From Microbacterium sp. C5A9 (lineage in GTDB: Bacteria > Actinomycetota > Actinomycetes > Actinomycetales > Microbacteriaceae), in NCBI RefSeq assembly GCF_022627955.1, contig NZ_JABXGD010000007.1:186001-250000 (forward strand): DNA of 64,000 nt. The letters are read 5' to 3'. The position numbers and the translations under genes are program-made. Every line of letters starts with the position of its first letter. The stretch's first letter is position 1. Positions 1 through 7,742 of the stretch are shown piece after piece. The notes beneath the pieces were generated by a model, which was given only the letters and a program-made list of their open reading frames with translations, searched no databases and had not been told where the DNA came from.

Positions 1-165
1 ACCCCGCTCTCGATCCTGTCGCGGGGCATCACCGGCGTCGTCGACCCTGCGGGCGCGCTGGTGGTGAACCTGCCGGGTTCGACCAGGGCAGTGGCGTCGG
101 GAGTGCCCGTCGTGCTGACCGTCGCCCGACATGTCGTGGATCAGACCGATGGAGGAGACCACTGA
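1..165 (+). CDS. Molybdenum cofactor biosynthesis protein, MogA/MoaB family (C-terminal end only)
   Basis: The window opens inside this gene; the last 54 codons are visible. They carry LSRGITGVVD and then LVVNLPGSTRAV, the conserved tail of MogA/MoaB-type molybdopterin adenylyltransferases, where the NLPGS loop is part of the molybdopterin-binding site. These enzymes adenylylate molybdopterin before MoeA inserts molybdate. The stop codon TGA at 163-165 overlaps the ATG of moaE by one base, so the two genes are probably co-translated in one operon. The N-terminal part lies outside the window, so MogA cannot be told from MoaB. Confidence 0.85.
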   Translation, partial: TPLSILSRGITGVVDPAGALVVNLPGSTRAVASGVPVVLTVARHVVDQTDGGDH

Positions 166-605
166 TGAACGACGTGCGGATCGCCGCGATCTCGGAGCAG
201 CCGCTCGACCTCGAGGAACACCTCGCCGCCGTCGACGACCCCGCGCTGGGCGGTGTCACGACCTTCATCGGTCGTGTGCGTGACAACGACCCCGACGCGC
301 AGAGCGCGGTGGTGGGCCTCGAGTACAGCGCGCATCCCGACGCCGAGGCCGCACTGCGGCGCATCGCCGAGAACGCCGCGTCGGACGTCGTCGGAGACGA
401 GCGCGTCGTCATCGCGGTGAGTCACCGTGTGGGACATCTCGACGTCGGTGACGCCGCGGTCGTGATCGCCGTCGCGGCGGAGCATCGGGCCGAGGCCTTC
501 GCCGTGTGCCGCGCGGTCATCGAGGACATCAAGAGCGAGCTGCCCGTATGGAAGCGCCAGCTCGAATCCGACGGGACGACGGCCTGGAAGGGCATCGGCG
601 GCTGA
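165..605 (+). CDS. moaE: Molybdopterin synthase catalytic subunit MoaE
   Basis: 146 residues, usual for MoaE. This is the large subunit of molybdopterin synthase; with the thiocarboxylated MoaD tail it adds two sulfurs to cyclic pyranopterin monophosphate. Family motifs are HRVGHLDVGD (residues 87-96), the segment around K123 to K130 (ELPVWK) that holds the catalytic lysines, and a terminal WK pair at 141-142. The ATG overlaps the stop of the upstream MogA/MoaB gene. Its partner moaD lies convergently on the other strand at 683-928, so the two subunits are made from opposing transcripts. Confidence 0.95.
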   Translation: MNDVRIAAISEQPLDLEEHLAAVDDPALGGVTTFIGRVRDNDPDAQSAVVGLEYSAHPDAEAALRRIAENAASDVVGDERVVIAVSHRVGHLDVGDAAVVIAVAAEHRAEAFAVCRAVIEDIKSELPVWKRQLESDGTTAWKGIGG

Positions 606-682
606 ACTCTCGCGCCGACCCTTGAATCCGCTCGGTCATCCCGTCCCCGCACCCCTGAGTCCGGGGATGCGGCGAGGAGGCC

Positions 683-928
683 TCAGCCGCCGGCGAAGGG
701 CGGCAGGATGTCGATCAGCTCGGCATCGTCGAGCGGCCGGTCGTCATCGCTGCGCACGCCGTCGACCATGACCGCGCAGCGCGGCAGGATCTCGGTGAGG
801 GCGGGATGCTCAGCCACGATCGCCGCACGGAGCGCCTGCAGCGTCGCCTCGCCGCGCTCCTCCGCGTCGGCTCCGGCGGCCTCCGCAGCGGCGGCGAAGT
901 AGCGCACGCGCGTCGTGGACGAGGTCAT
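683..928 (-). CDS. moaD: Molybdopterin synthase sulfur carrier subunit MoaD
   Basis: 81-residue ubiquitin-fold protein ending in GG (residues 80-81), the C-terminus that is adenylated by MoeB and converted to a thiocarboxylate for molybdopterin synthesis. DILPPFAGG is the typical MoaD tail. The start was chosen at the ATG at 928 because it overlaps the TGA of moaC by four bases (ATGA), the usual sign of translational coupling; longer in-frame extensions run through moaC. It is the last gene of the minus-strand unit moeB-moeA-moaC-moaD. Confidence 0.95.
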   Translation of the reverse strand: MTSSTTRVRYFAAAAEAAGADAEERGEATLQALRAAIVAEHPALTEILPRCAVMVDGVRSDDDRPLDDAELIDILPPFAGG

Positions 929-1404
929 CGGGTCTCTCCCTCGCGCACCCAGTCGCCCGAGCGCCCACCCGACTTCGCCACGATACGCACGTCTTCGATG
1001 ACGACCGAGCGGTCGAGGCCCTTGATCATGTCGACGATCGCGAGCGCGCTCACCGAGACGGCCGTGAGCGCCTCCATCTCGACCCCCGTGCGATCGGCGG
1101 TGCCGACAGTCGCCTCGACGTGCACGCCGTCGTCGACGATGTCGAGTTCGACGTTCGCGCGGTGCACGCCGATCACATGGGCCAGCGGCAGCAGCGCGGG
1201 CGTCGACTTGGCCGCCTGGATGCCGGCGATGCGGGCCACCGCGAGTACGTCGCCCTTCGGGGCCGTGCCGTCGCGCAGCGCCGCGATCACGTCGGCACCG
1301 CACCGCACGAAGCCCCGAGCGGTGGCGGTGCGCACGGTCGGCTGCTTGGCGGTCACGTCGACCATGTGCGCGTGGCCGGCCGAGTCGAGATGCGTGAAGC
1401 TCAT
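925..1404 (-). CDS. moaC: Cyclic pyranopterin monophosphate synthase MoaC
   Basis: 159 residues, standard for MoaC, which turns the MoaA product (3',8-cyclo-7,8-dihydro-GTP) into cyclic pyranopterin monophosphate. Characteristic segments: the N-terminal MVDVTAK, LPLAHVIGVHR (72-82), the EMEALTAVS block (109-117) and the DMIKGLDR block (125-132) with the conserved active-site Lys and Asp. It starts within the end of moeA (ATG at 1404, moeA stop at 1401) and ends overlapping moaD, so moeA, moaC and moaD form one tightly coupled unit. Confidence 0.96.
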   Translation of the reverse strand: MSFTHLDSAGHAHMVDVTAKQPTVRTATARGFVRCGADVIAALRDGTAPKGDVLAVARIAGIQAAKSTPALLPLAHVIGVHRANVELDIVDDGVHVEATVGTADRTGVEMEALTAVSVSALAIVDMIKGLDRSVVIEDVRIVAKSGGRSGDWVREGETR

Positions 1405-2675
1405 TCGACCAGCATGACATCGATCGCGTCGCCCACGGCGACGGCCTCGACGTCGGCGGGCACGATCGCGAACGCCCGGGCGCGGGCCAGACCGCCGGCC
1501 AGATGCGAGCCCGAGCCTCCGGCCGTCGCGGGGCGCACGGTGCGGGCCGCGAGGTCGACGACGGCCGGCAGGTACTGACGGCGTCCCGGCGGCGTCGTCC
1601 ACGCCGCGTCGGCCGTGAAGGATGCTCTCGGGCGATGGATCTCGGTGCGACCCTGCATCGCGAGCAGCGCCGGACGCACGAACACCTCGAACGACACCGC
1701 GACGCTCACGGGATTGCCCGGGAGGCCGAACACCAGAGCGCCCGACTCGAGGGCTCCGAACGCCTGCGGCTTGCCGGGCTGCATCGCGACGCTCGTGAAC
1801 TCGACCGCGCCTCGCCCGTCGAACGCGCCGCGCACGGGCTCGTAGGCTCCGGCGCTGACGCCGCCCGTGAACACGATCACATCGACGCCGCGCTCGACGG
1901 CCGTGGCGGTGACGGCGCGCACCGCGTCGGCATCGTCGGCGACCCGGGCGACGAGCACGACCTCGGCGTCGGCATCCGCGATCAGCAGTTCGAGCAGGGG
2001 GCCGTTCGAATCGGGGATGCGTCCGCGAGATGCCGGGTCGCCGGGAGCCAGCAGCTCGCTTCCGGTGGAGACGACGGCGACCCGGGGTGCGCGGGTGACC
2101 GACACCCGCTCGACTCCCGCCGCGACGGCGGCGGAGAGCTGGAAGGCGCCGAGCCGCTCACCGGCGAGCACGACGTCGTCTCCGGCACGCAGGTCGGCTC
2201 CGCGGCGCCGGATGAAGGCGCCGACCGCCGCGGGAGCGCGCAGTACCTGCACCTCACCGAGGGAGTCGGCGAGGCCGCCCGCCGTGTCCTCGAAGGGGAC
2301 GATGGCGTCGGCCGCACTCGGGGCCGGCGACCCGGTCATGATGCGCGCCGCCTCGCCGGGGCCGAGGGGAGGGTCGTCCGACACCCCGGCAGGCAGGTCT
2401 GCGATGACCCGCAGCGTGGTCGGACTGTCGGCAGAGGCCGCCGCGACGTCGGCGAACCGCACCGCGAAGCCGTCCATCGCCGAGTTGTCGAACAGCGGGA
2501 TGTCGTGCGCGGCCGTCGCGGGCTCGGCGAGAGTGCGCGAGGCGGCGTCACGGATCGCACGGGGCTCTCCCGGCAGCGCCTGCACGGCATCCAGCACCCG
2601 GGCGAGCTGCTCCTCGACCGTCCGCCGGCTGCCGCCGCCGCTCATGCCGCCGCCGCTCATGCCGCCGCCGCTCAT
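1401..2675 (-). CDS. moeA: Molybdopterin molybdenumtransferase MoeA
   Basis: 424 residues from the ATG at 2675, in the normal MoeA range. MoeA inserts molybdate into adenylylated molybdopterin. Recognisable blocks are DIPLFDNSAMDGFAVR, MTGSPAPSAADAIVP, VSTGSEL, FTGGVSAG and the FGLPGNPVSV loop, in the usual order. The N-terminus is odd: three tandem MSGGG repeats encoded by a 15-base repeat, so ATGs at 2675, 2660 and 2645 are all in frame. The first overlaps the moeB stop (ATGA) and is preferred for coupling, but any of the three could start translation. Confidence 0.95.
   Translation of the reverse strand: MSGGGMSGGGMSGGGSRRTVEEQLARVLDAVQALPGEPRAIRDAASRTLAEPATAAHDIPLFDNSAMDGFAVRFADVAAASADSPTTLRVIADLPAGVSDDPPLGPGEAARIMTGSPAPSAADAIVPFEDTAGGLADSLGEVQVLRAPAAVGAFIRRRGADLRAGDDVVLAGERLGAFQLSAAVAAGVERVSVTRAPRVAVVSTGSELLAPGDPASRGRIPDSNGPLLELLIADADAEVVLVARVADDADAVRAVTATAVERGVDVIVFTGGVSAGAYEPVRGAFDGRGAVEFTSVAMQPGKPQAFGALESGALVFGLPGNPVSVAVSFEVFVRPALLAMQGRTEIHRPRASFTADAAWTTPPGRRQYLPAVVDLAARTVRPATAGGSGSHLAGGLARARAFAIVPADVEAVAVGDAIDVMLVE
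2641..2675 (-). repeat. 15-base tandem repeat at the moeA start codon (MSGGG x3)
   Basis: The unit CTCATGCCGCCGCCG (plus strand) occurs at 2641-2655 and 2656-2670, with a partial third copy from 2671. Read on the minus strand it encodes MSGGG three times, and each unit supplies an in-frame ATG for moeA. Slippage here would change only the number of start codons and glycines, not the reading frame. Confidence 0.8.
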
Positions 2676-3442
2676 GCCGACACCGCCGACCGGATCGCGA
2701 TCTCGTGCTGTCGGGCCGTGAGCCCGTCGATCATGGCGAGTCGGCCGAGCAGCGGCTCTCCGGCGCCGGTGACGAGTTTCACGACCTCGCCGGCGAGCAT
2801 CCCGCCCACCTGCACGCACAGCGCACCCAGCACGCCCACCTGAGCGCAGCTGGGCGGCTCGCCCTCGGTGCCGAGGGGGAACAGGTCGGCGAGCACGACC
2901 GGGGCGTGGCCCTCGGGCGGATCCGACCAGAAGACGGTCGCCTGCGCGTGCCACTCCTGCACCGCGCCCCAGACGAGCGGGATGCCGAGTGCCTCCGCCG
3001 CGGCGGCGACATCGCGCCGCGTCGTGAACGAGTCGCTCGTGTCGACCACGATCTGCGCCTCGCCGAGCAGCCGAGCGGCGTTGGCCGCGTCGAGCCGCTC
3101 GGCGACCGAGGTGACGACCGCTCCGGGCGACAGCGCCAGGATCGCGCGCTCGGCCGATGCGGTCTTGGGCCTGCCGATGTCCTCGACCCGGTGCGCGAGC
3201 TGTCGCTGCAGGTTCGTCAGCTCGACGATGTCGTCGTCGATCACGGTGATGCGGCCGACGCCGGCCGCGGCCAGTGCGAGCAGCGCGGGCGAGCCGAGAC
3301 CCCCGGCGCCGACGACGGCGACGTGGGCCGCCGCGAGTCGGCGCTGCCCCTCCTCTCCGATGCCGGCGAGCACCGCATGCCTGGCGGTGCGGACGAGTTC
3401 GGCGGGATCCAGGGCCGGAGCCGGTGCGACGAGAGGGTGCAT
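2672..3442 (-). CDS. moeB: MoeB/ThiF-type adenylyltransferase (probable MoaD activator) without the zinc cysteines
   Basis: E1-like enzyme expected to adenylate the C-terminal glycine of MoaD. The nucleotide loop VVGAGGLGSP, the LTNLQRQ segment, the VDTSDSF block and the PPSCAQVGVLG segment with its conserved Cys identify the family. Both CXXC pairs that bind zinc in E. coli MoeB are missing: the first position reads VVLADLFP and the protein ends about 12 residues after IDGLTARQ without a second pair. No rhodanese domain is present. Start chosen at the ATG at 3442 (256 residues) because a -10 box TACCCT lies exactly six bases upstream, a leaderless arrangement; ATGs 10 residues further up are less likely. 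Confidence 0.88.
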   Translation of the reverse strand: MHPLVAPAPALDPAELVRTARHAVLAGIGEEGQRRLAAAHVAVVGAGGLGSPALLALAAAGVGRITVIDDDIVELTNLQRQLAHRVEDIGRPKTASAERAILALSPGAVVTSVAERLDAANAARLLGEAQIVVDTSDSFTTRRDVAAAAEALGIPLVWGAVQEWHAQATVFWSDPPEGHAPVVLADLFPLGTEGEPPSCAQVGVLGALCVQVGGMLAGEVVKLVTGAGEPLLGRLAMIDGLTARQHEIAIRSAVSA

Positions 3443-3526
3443 GGGTTCAGGGTATGCCCGCATCGATCCCACAGCCGCGGATCGGCGCGGCTGCGACCGG
3501 GCGAGCGCGGTGCGGTGCGGTGCGGC

Positions 3527-4423
3527 TCAGGATCGCAGGGCGTCGTCGACGACCGCGAACACCTCGGGGTCCCAGGTGAGCGCGCGCTCCCAGGGCAATC
3601 CGAACGCCTCGGCGAAGAAGATGCTGTGCACATCGCGGTCGACGCTGTGTCGCACGACCTGCGGCAGTACCGCCGGAGGCACGGCGTCGGCACGCGCGCT
3701 TCGTTGAGAGACGAGGCCGTCATGCGGCCAGAGCAGATCCGGGTCCGTCGCCGCGCGGAAGTGCCCTGCGCCCACGGCGGTGACTGCCACCGTGTCGAGC
3801 GCCCCTGCCTGAGTCGTGTTCCACCCCTGCAGGAAGCGATGGGAGACCTGGTCGGCAGCGCCCTGCGAGTTCTCGGCGGCGTAGCTGCGCGAGCGCTCCA
3901 GAATCCCGATGGTTCCGGGATCGCCGTGCGCGTCGGCGATCCCGATGTCCCCCGAGAGCACGTCGCCGAGCAACGACCCGTCCCAGGGGGTCCCCAGTGT
4001 GATCAGGCGACGGACCGACGGGCCGGCGCCGCGCAGTTCGCGGATCGCGGCGCGAGAGAAGAGGCCTCCCATCGAGTGCGCCACGAGATCGATGTCGGTG
4101 ATGTCGTGCTCGGCGCCGAGCCACCGCAGAAACGCGGCCAGACGGGATCCGCCGTCGTCGATCGTGCCGACCGCGTTCACGGTCAGCTCTGCCGGCAGCA
4201 CGAGATCGACGTCGGCGAAACCCTGCCATCCGGCGTCTTCGCGGACTTCGCCGGTGCCGAGGCGGGCGGGGGCGGTGAAGACGAACGCGCCACGGCCGAG
4301 CAGATGCGAACGGAGGGCTGTGAGCGTGTTCCCGGCGGCGAGACCAGAGCCGGCGGCGCGGTCGGGATCGGTGAACGGGGTCACGGCGGCGCCCCCCGAT
4401 ACGAGGACGACGGCTTCTGCCAT
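3527..4423 (-). CDS. Alpha/beta-hydrolase, lipase/PGAP1-like
   Basis: 298 residues from the ATG at 4423, which has a good GGAG Shine-Dalgarno sequence. The nucleophile elbow DLVAHSMGGLFSRAAI (AHSMG, a GXSXG variant) followed by LITLGTPWDGS is typical of the lipase class 3/PGAP1-like group of serine hydrolases. An Asp and His near the end (DRDVHSIFF) could complete the triad. No signal peptide is evident, so it is probably cytoplasmic. It diverges from the molybdate regulator at 4582 and lies between the two molybdenum gene blocks; nothing in the sequence ties its substrate to molybdenum. Substrate unknown. Confidence 0.75.
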   Translation of the reverse strand: MAEAVVLVSGGAAVTPFTDPDRAAGSGLAAGNTLTALRSHLLGRGAFVFTAPARLGTGEVREDAGWQGFADVDLVLPAELTVNAVGTIDDGGSRLAAFLRWLGAEHDITDIDLVAHSMGGLFSRAAIRELRGAGPSVRRLITLGTPWDGSLLGDVLSGDIGIADAHGDPGTIGILERSRSYAAENSQGAADQVSHRFLQGWNTTQAGALDTVAVTAVGAGHFRAATDPDLLWPHDGLVSQRSARADAVPPAVLPQVVRHSVDRDVHSIFFAEAFGLPWERALTWDPEVFAVVDDALRS

Positions 4424-4552
4424 GGGGTGCTCCTTCTCGGGGGAGGTACGCGGCAAGGATAGGGCAGGACGGCATCCGCTTCGCGCGCCGCCCCCGAGCG
4501 GCGATCGGGTCTGCTGTGTTCGGTCTACGCGGGTGCGGAGAAGGGCGATGAA

Positions 4553-4575
4553 AATATCCGCATCTGCGGTATTCT
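4553..4575 (+). promoter_or_regulatory. Palindrome and leaderless promoter of the molybdate-type regulator
   Basis: CCGCATCTGCGG is a perfect palindrome with a two-base centre, flanked by AATAT on the left and TATT on the right so that the near-palindrome spans 4553-4573. It overlaps a -10 box TATTCT at 4570-4575, six bases before the ATG at 4582. This layout suggests a leaderless mRNA and an operator occupied by the gene's own product or another repressor. Confidence 0.55.
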
Positions 4576-4581
4576 GCCGGA

Positions 4582-4974
4582 ATGCAGAGCTTTCGGATCT
4601 CCCGCGCCGCCCAGTTGCTCGGGGTGAGCGACGACACCGTGCGGCGGTGGATCGACCAGGGCCTGCTGCCGACGACGGATGCCGTGCCCGCCGAGATCCC
4701 GGGCGACGCTCTCGCCGCCCGCGCGGTGGCGCTCGCCGAGGAGGCACAGGCGTCGGACCATGCGCTCTCGAGCGCGCGCAACCGCTTCGTGGGCATCGTG
4801 ACCCGCGTGCAGATCGACGGGGTCATGGCGCAGGTCGACCTGCAGTCCGGTCCCCACCGGGTCGTCTCGCTGATGTCGGCCGAGGCCGCCCGAGAGCTGC
4901 GGCTCGAGGTGGGGTCGCTCGCCACCGCATCCGTCAAGGCGACCAACGTCGTCGTCGAAGTCCCGAAGGACTGA
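4582..4974 (+). CDS. HTH plus Mop/TOBE-domain molybdate-responsive regulator
   Basis: 130 residues in two parts. Residues 1-35 form an excisionase/MerR-like helix-turn-helix (FRISRAAQLLGVSDDTVRRWID). Residues about 65-130 form one Mop/TOBE domain (NRFVGIVTRVQIDGVMAQVD and following), the fold that binds molybdate in ModE and molbindins. It is thus a compact ModE analogue built on a different DNA-binding domain. It ends three bases before modA and so is probably the first gene of the modABC operon. A leaderless start is inferred from TATTCT six bases upstream and the absence of a Shine-Dalgarno sequence. Confidence 0.88.
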   Translation: MQSFRISRAAQLLGVSDDTVRRWIDQGLLPTTDAVPAEIPGDALAARAVALAEEAQASDHALSSARNRFVGIVTRVQIDGVMAQVDLQSGPHRVVSLMSAEAARELRLEVGSLATASVKATNVVVEVPKD

Positions 4975-4977
4975 CAC

Positions 4978-5763
4978 ATGAACCGCACGCTCCGTCGAAC
5001 CGTCACAGTCGCTCTGGCCGCCGCCGCGCTCGCTCTCACCGGGTGCGCCGCCGGGGCGGAGTCGCCGACGCCGACCGCCACCGGTGAGGCATCCGAGAGC
5101 GCCGTGAGCGGCGAGCTCACGGTCTACGCCGCAGCCTCCCTGTCGGCCGCCTTCGACGAGATCGGCGACGCGTTCATCGCCGAGAACCCCGACGTGCAGT
5201 TCAGCGCGGTCTACGACGGCTCGTCGACGCTGGTCACCCAGCTGCTCGAGGGGGCACCGGCCGACGTGTTCGCCTCGGCCGACGAAGCGAACATGGACAA
5301 GCTGGAGGATGCCGCGGTCGACCCCGCGCTCTTCGCCTCCAACACGCTCGTGATCGCGGTGCCCGCGGGAAACCCCGGCGACGTCGAGACGCTGGCCGAC
5401 CTCGCCGACGTGACCACCGTGCTGTGCGCCCCTGAGGTTCCCTGCGGCGCGGCCTCCGAGACGCTGCTCTCGAACGCCGGTGTCACGGTCGACGCGGCGA
5501 GCCTCGAGCAGAACGTGACCGCGGTGCTCACCAAGGTCGCAGCAGGCGAGGCCGACGCCGGACTCGTGTACGCGACCGACGCGATCGGCCGCGACGACGT
5601 CGAGGTGATCGTGCCCGACGGAGCCGACGAGGTCGTGAACCACTACCCGATCGCGGCGCTGTCCGACGCGCCGAACTCTGATGCGGCTGACGCCTTCGTC
5701 GCCTTCGTGCTGTCAGACGAGGGTCGGAGCATCCTGGCGGACTTCGGGTTCGGAGCGCCGTGA
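4978..5763 (+). CDS. modA: Molybdate ABC transporter substrate-binding lipoprotein ModA
   Basis: 261 residues with a lipoprotein signal: RR at 5-6, a hydrophobic stretch and lipobox LTGC with Cys23. The mature protein starts its fold with LTVYAAASLSAAFDEIG and continues with FSAVYDGSSTLVTQLLEGAPADVFASA, both highly characteristic of ModA, where Ser residues in these loops bind the oxyanion. It captures molybdate outside the membrane for ModBC. The gene follows the Mop regulator after three bases and its stop overlaps the modB start (GTGA). Confidence 0.96.
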   Translation: MNRTLRRTVTVALAAAALALTGCAAGAESPTPTATGEASESAVSGELTVYAAASLSAAFDEIGDAFIAENPDVQFSAVYDGSSTLVTQLLEGAPADVFASADEANMDKLEDAAVDPALFASNTLVIAVPAGNPGDVETLADLADVTTVLCAPEVPCGAASETLLSNAGVTVDAASLEQNVTAVLTKVAAGEADAGLVYATDAIGRDDVEVIVPDGADEVVNHYPIAALSDAPNSDAADAFVAFVLSDEGRSILADFGFGAP

Positions 5764-6548
5764 GTGCCGCCGGAGCGCGCGGATACGCGCCGCGCGCGCT
5801 GGCCGTCCCCGCCCTGATCGGCCTCGCGTTCCTCATACTCCCGCTCGCGGCTCTGGTCGCCCGCGTCGAGTGGTCGACCTTCATCGCCGATGTGACGTCG
5901 GAGGCGGCCCGCTCGGCGCTGCTGCTCTCGCTCGGAACAGGGCTGGTCGCCACGGTGCTCTGCATCGTGATCGGGGTGCCGCTGGCGCTGACGATCGCCC
6001 GCTCGGGGCCCAGACTCGCTGCGGTCCTGCGCGCGGCGGTCACGGTTCCGCTCGTGCTGCCGCCGATGGTCGGCGGCGTCGCCCTGCTCTACCTGTTCGG
6101 ACGAGCCGGGTGGTTCGGCGGGCTCGGCCTGTCGTTCAGCACCCCGGCCGTCGTTCTCGCGCAGACCTTCGTGGCGCTGCCCTTCCTGGTGCTGGCTGTC
6201 GAGGGCGCGGTGCGCACCTCGGGGGTCGAGTACGAGCGCACCGCCGCCGCGCTCGGCGCGGGCCGCTGGACGATCCTGCGCCGCATCACCCTGCCCCTGG
6301 CCGCTCCCGGAATCGTGGCCGGTGTCGTGCTGTGCTTCGCGCGGGCGATCGGGGAGTTCGGGGCCACGGCGCTCTTCGCGGGCAACCGCCCCGGCGTCAC
6401 GCAGACCATGCCGCTCGCGATCTACACGGCGTTCAACGGCGCCGGCGTCACGCAGGGCGCGGCGGTCGCTCTCGCGCTGCTGCTGCTCGCCACGGCGATC
6501 CTCGTGCTGCTGCTCGTGCGCGGCTGGCGACCGGGGGCCGCCCGGTGA
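5760..6548 (+). CDS. modB: Molybdate ABC transporter permease ModB
   Basis: 262-residue membrane protein with about five or six hydrophobic segments. It carries the EYERTAAALGAGRWTILRRITLP loop (the EAA motif that docks on the ATPase) and AIGEFGATALFAGN, a ModB hallmark. It starts at GTG 5760 overlapping the modA stop; an in-frame GTG-like alternative lies close by, but the overlap favours this start. Its own stop overlaps modC by four bases, so modA, modB and modC are translationally coupled. Confidence 0.96.
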   Translation: MSAAGARGYAPRALAVPALIGLAFLILPLAALVARVEWSTFIADVTSEAARSALLLSLGTGLVATVLCIVIGVPLALTIARSGPRLAAVLRAAVTVPLVLPPMVGGVALLYLFGRAGWFGGLGLSFSTPAVVLAQTFVALPFLVLAVEGAVRTSGVEYERTAAALGAGRWTILRRITLPLAAPGIVAGVVLCFARAIGEFGATALFAGNRPGVTQTMPLAIYTAFNGAGVTQGAAVALALLLLATAILVLLLVRGWRPGAAR

Positions 6549-7600
6549 GCGCCGTGGATGGCCTGCGCGCCCATGTCGTCGTGCCGCGCGAGCACTTCAC
6601 GGTCGATGTCTCGCTGCAGGTGGAGGCGGGCGAGACGGTGGCGGTGATGGGGCCGAGCGGTGCCGGGAAGTCGACGCTGCTGCAGGCGCTCGCCGGACTC
6701 GAGCCGCTGGGCGGGGGCGAGATCTCGGTCGAGGGTCGAGTCGTCGACCGGTTCGCGAAGCCCCGGGTGCGCACTGAGCCGATGCGCCGCGGTGTCGTGC
6801 TGCTGGGGCAGAAGCCCCGTCTGTTCCCGCATCTGTCGGTGCGCGAGAACGTCGCGTTCGGGCCGCGAGCCGCGGGCGCCGAGGGCCGTGCCGCCCGAGC
6901 CGGCGCCGACGACTGGCTCGCGCGGGTCGGGCTCCCCGGCTCAGGAGGGCGGATGCCGCACGAGCTGTCCGGGGGTGAGCAGCAGCGCGTCGCGGTCGCT
7001 CGCGCGCTCGCCGCATCCCCTCGCGTCGTGCTGCTCGACGAGCCGCTCGTCGCCCTCGACCCCGAGACGGCCGGCGACATCAGGCGGATGCTCCGCGACC
7101 AGCTCGTCTCGACCACGACCGTGGCGGTCACACACGATGCCGCGGATGCCGTCGCCCTCGCCGACCGGTTGATCGTGGTCGAGGGTGGTCGCGTCACTCA
7201 GGAGGGGCCCGTGCGCGACGTGCTCGCCGCACCGGCATCCGGTTTCGTCGCGTCGATCGCCGGGGTCAACCGCCTGGTGGGCGTCGCGAGCGGGGGGTCG
7301 TGGCGCAGCGGCGAGGTGCTGCTGACCAGTGAGGATCCGGCGTCGCGAGCGCTCGCCGCGACGGATGGTGTCGCGCTCGCCGCCGTGTTCCGGCCGGGGG
7401 ATGTGCGGCTCGGCGACGCGGGCGTGGAGTCGTGGCCAGCCGTGGTGACGCGCATCGAGCCCACCCTCGTCGGGGTGCGCGTGCACACCGACGCCGGGGC
7501 GGCCGACCTGTCGCTGGATGCTGCGGGAGGGTTGACGGTCGGCGACAGGATCCGGCTGCGGGCCGATCCGGCGCTGGTGCGGTTCGTCTCGGTGCTCTGA
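6545..7600 (+). CDS. modC: Molybdate ABC transporter ATP-binding protein ModC
   Basis: 351 residues. The ATPase domain has Walker A GPSGAGKST (36-44), a Q-loop near 89, signature LSGGEQQR (141-148) and Walker B LLDEP (163-167). Residues after about 285 form a C-terminal Mop/TOBE domain, as in ModC proteins, which lets molybdate regulate the transporter from inside. Start at GTG 6545 overlaps the modB stop; open reading frame continues far upstream but only as a shadow of modB. A second in-frame GTG three codons later is possible. Confidence 0.95.
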   Translation: MSAVDGLRAHVVVPREHFTVDVSLQVEAGETVAVMGPSGAGKSTLLQALAGLEPLGGGEISVEGRVVDRFAKPRVRTEPMRRGVVLLGQKPRLFPHLSVRENVAFGPRAAGAEGRAARAGADDWLARVGLPGSGGRMPHELSGGEQQRVAVARALAASPRVVLLDEPLVALDPETAGDIRRMLRDQLVSTTTVAVTHDAADAVALADRLIVVEGGRVTQEGPVRDVLAAPASGFVASIAGVNRLVGVASGGSWRSGEVLLTSEDPASRALAATDGVALAAVFRPGDVRLGDAGVESWPAVVTRIEPTLVGVRVHTDAGAADLSLDAAGGLTVGDRIRLRADPALVRFVSVL

Positions 7601-7703
7601 ACGCCCCGAAGAGTCACGCGAACGGCCTCGGTTCGGCCTGCGCCCGCGCCTGGCAATCTGCCGGTCGTCCTCCTCGCACGGGCCTCGCTGCCGGAGGCGC
7701 GGG

Positions 7704-7742
7704 TAGTCTCGGAACATGTCGGGGAGAGGGATCGAGCGATGA
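7704..7742 (+). promoter_or_regulatory. moaA promoter with a candidate leaderless 8-codon upstream ORF
   Basis: A -10 box TAGTCT (7704-7709) is followed after six bases by ATG at 7716. That ATG opens a frame of eight codons (MSGRGIER) whose TGA at 7740-7742 overlaps the moaA ATG at 7739. The GGGGAGAGGG stretch inside it can also serve as the moaA Shine-Dalgarno sequence. If transcription starts at 7716 the mini-ORF is leaderless and coupled to moaA. Confidence 0.45.

Noticed and set aside
644..667. Terminator between moaE and moaD
   Set aside because: Only a six-base stem (TCCCCG with CGGGGA) around a 12-base loop without U-tract; too weak to call.
2705..4462. Long plus-strand frame opposite moeB and the hydrolase
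   Set aside because: Composition is antisense-like and both genes on the other strand have clear family motifs.
7601..7738. Molybdenum cofactor riboswitch before moaA
   Set aside because: The probable transcription start leaves only about 23 bases of leader, and no matching stems are visible.
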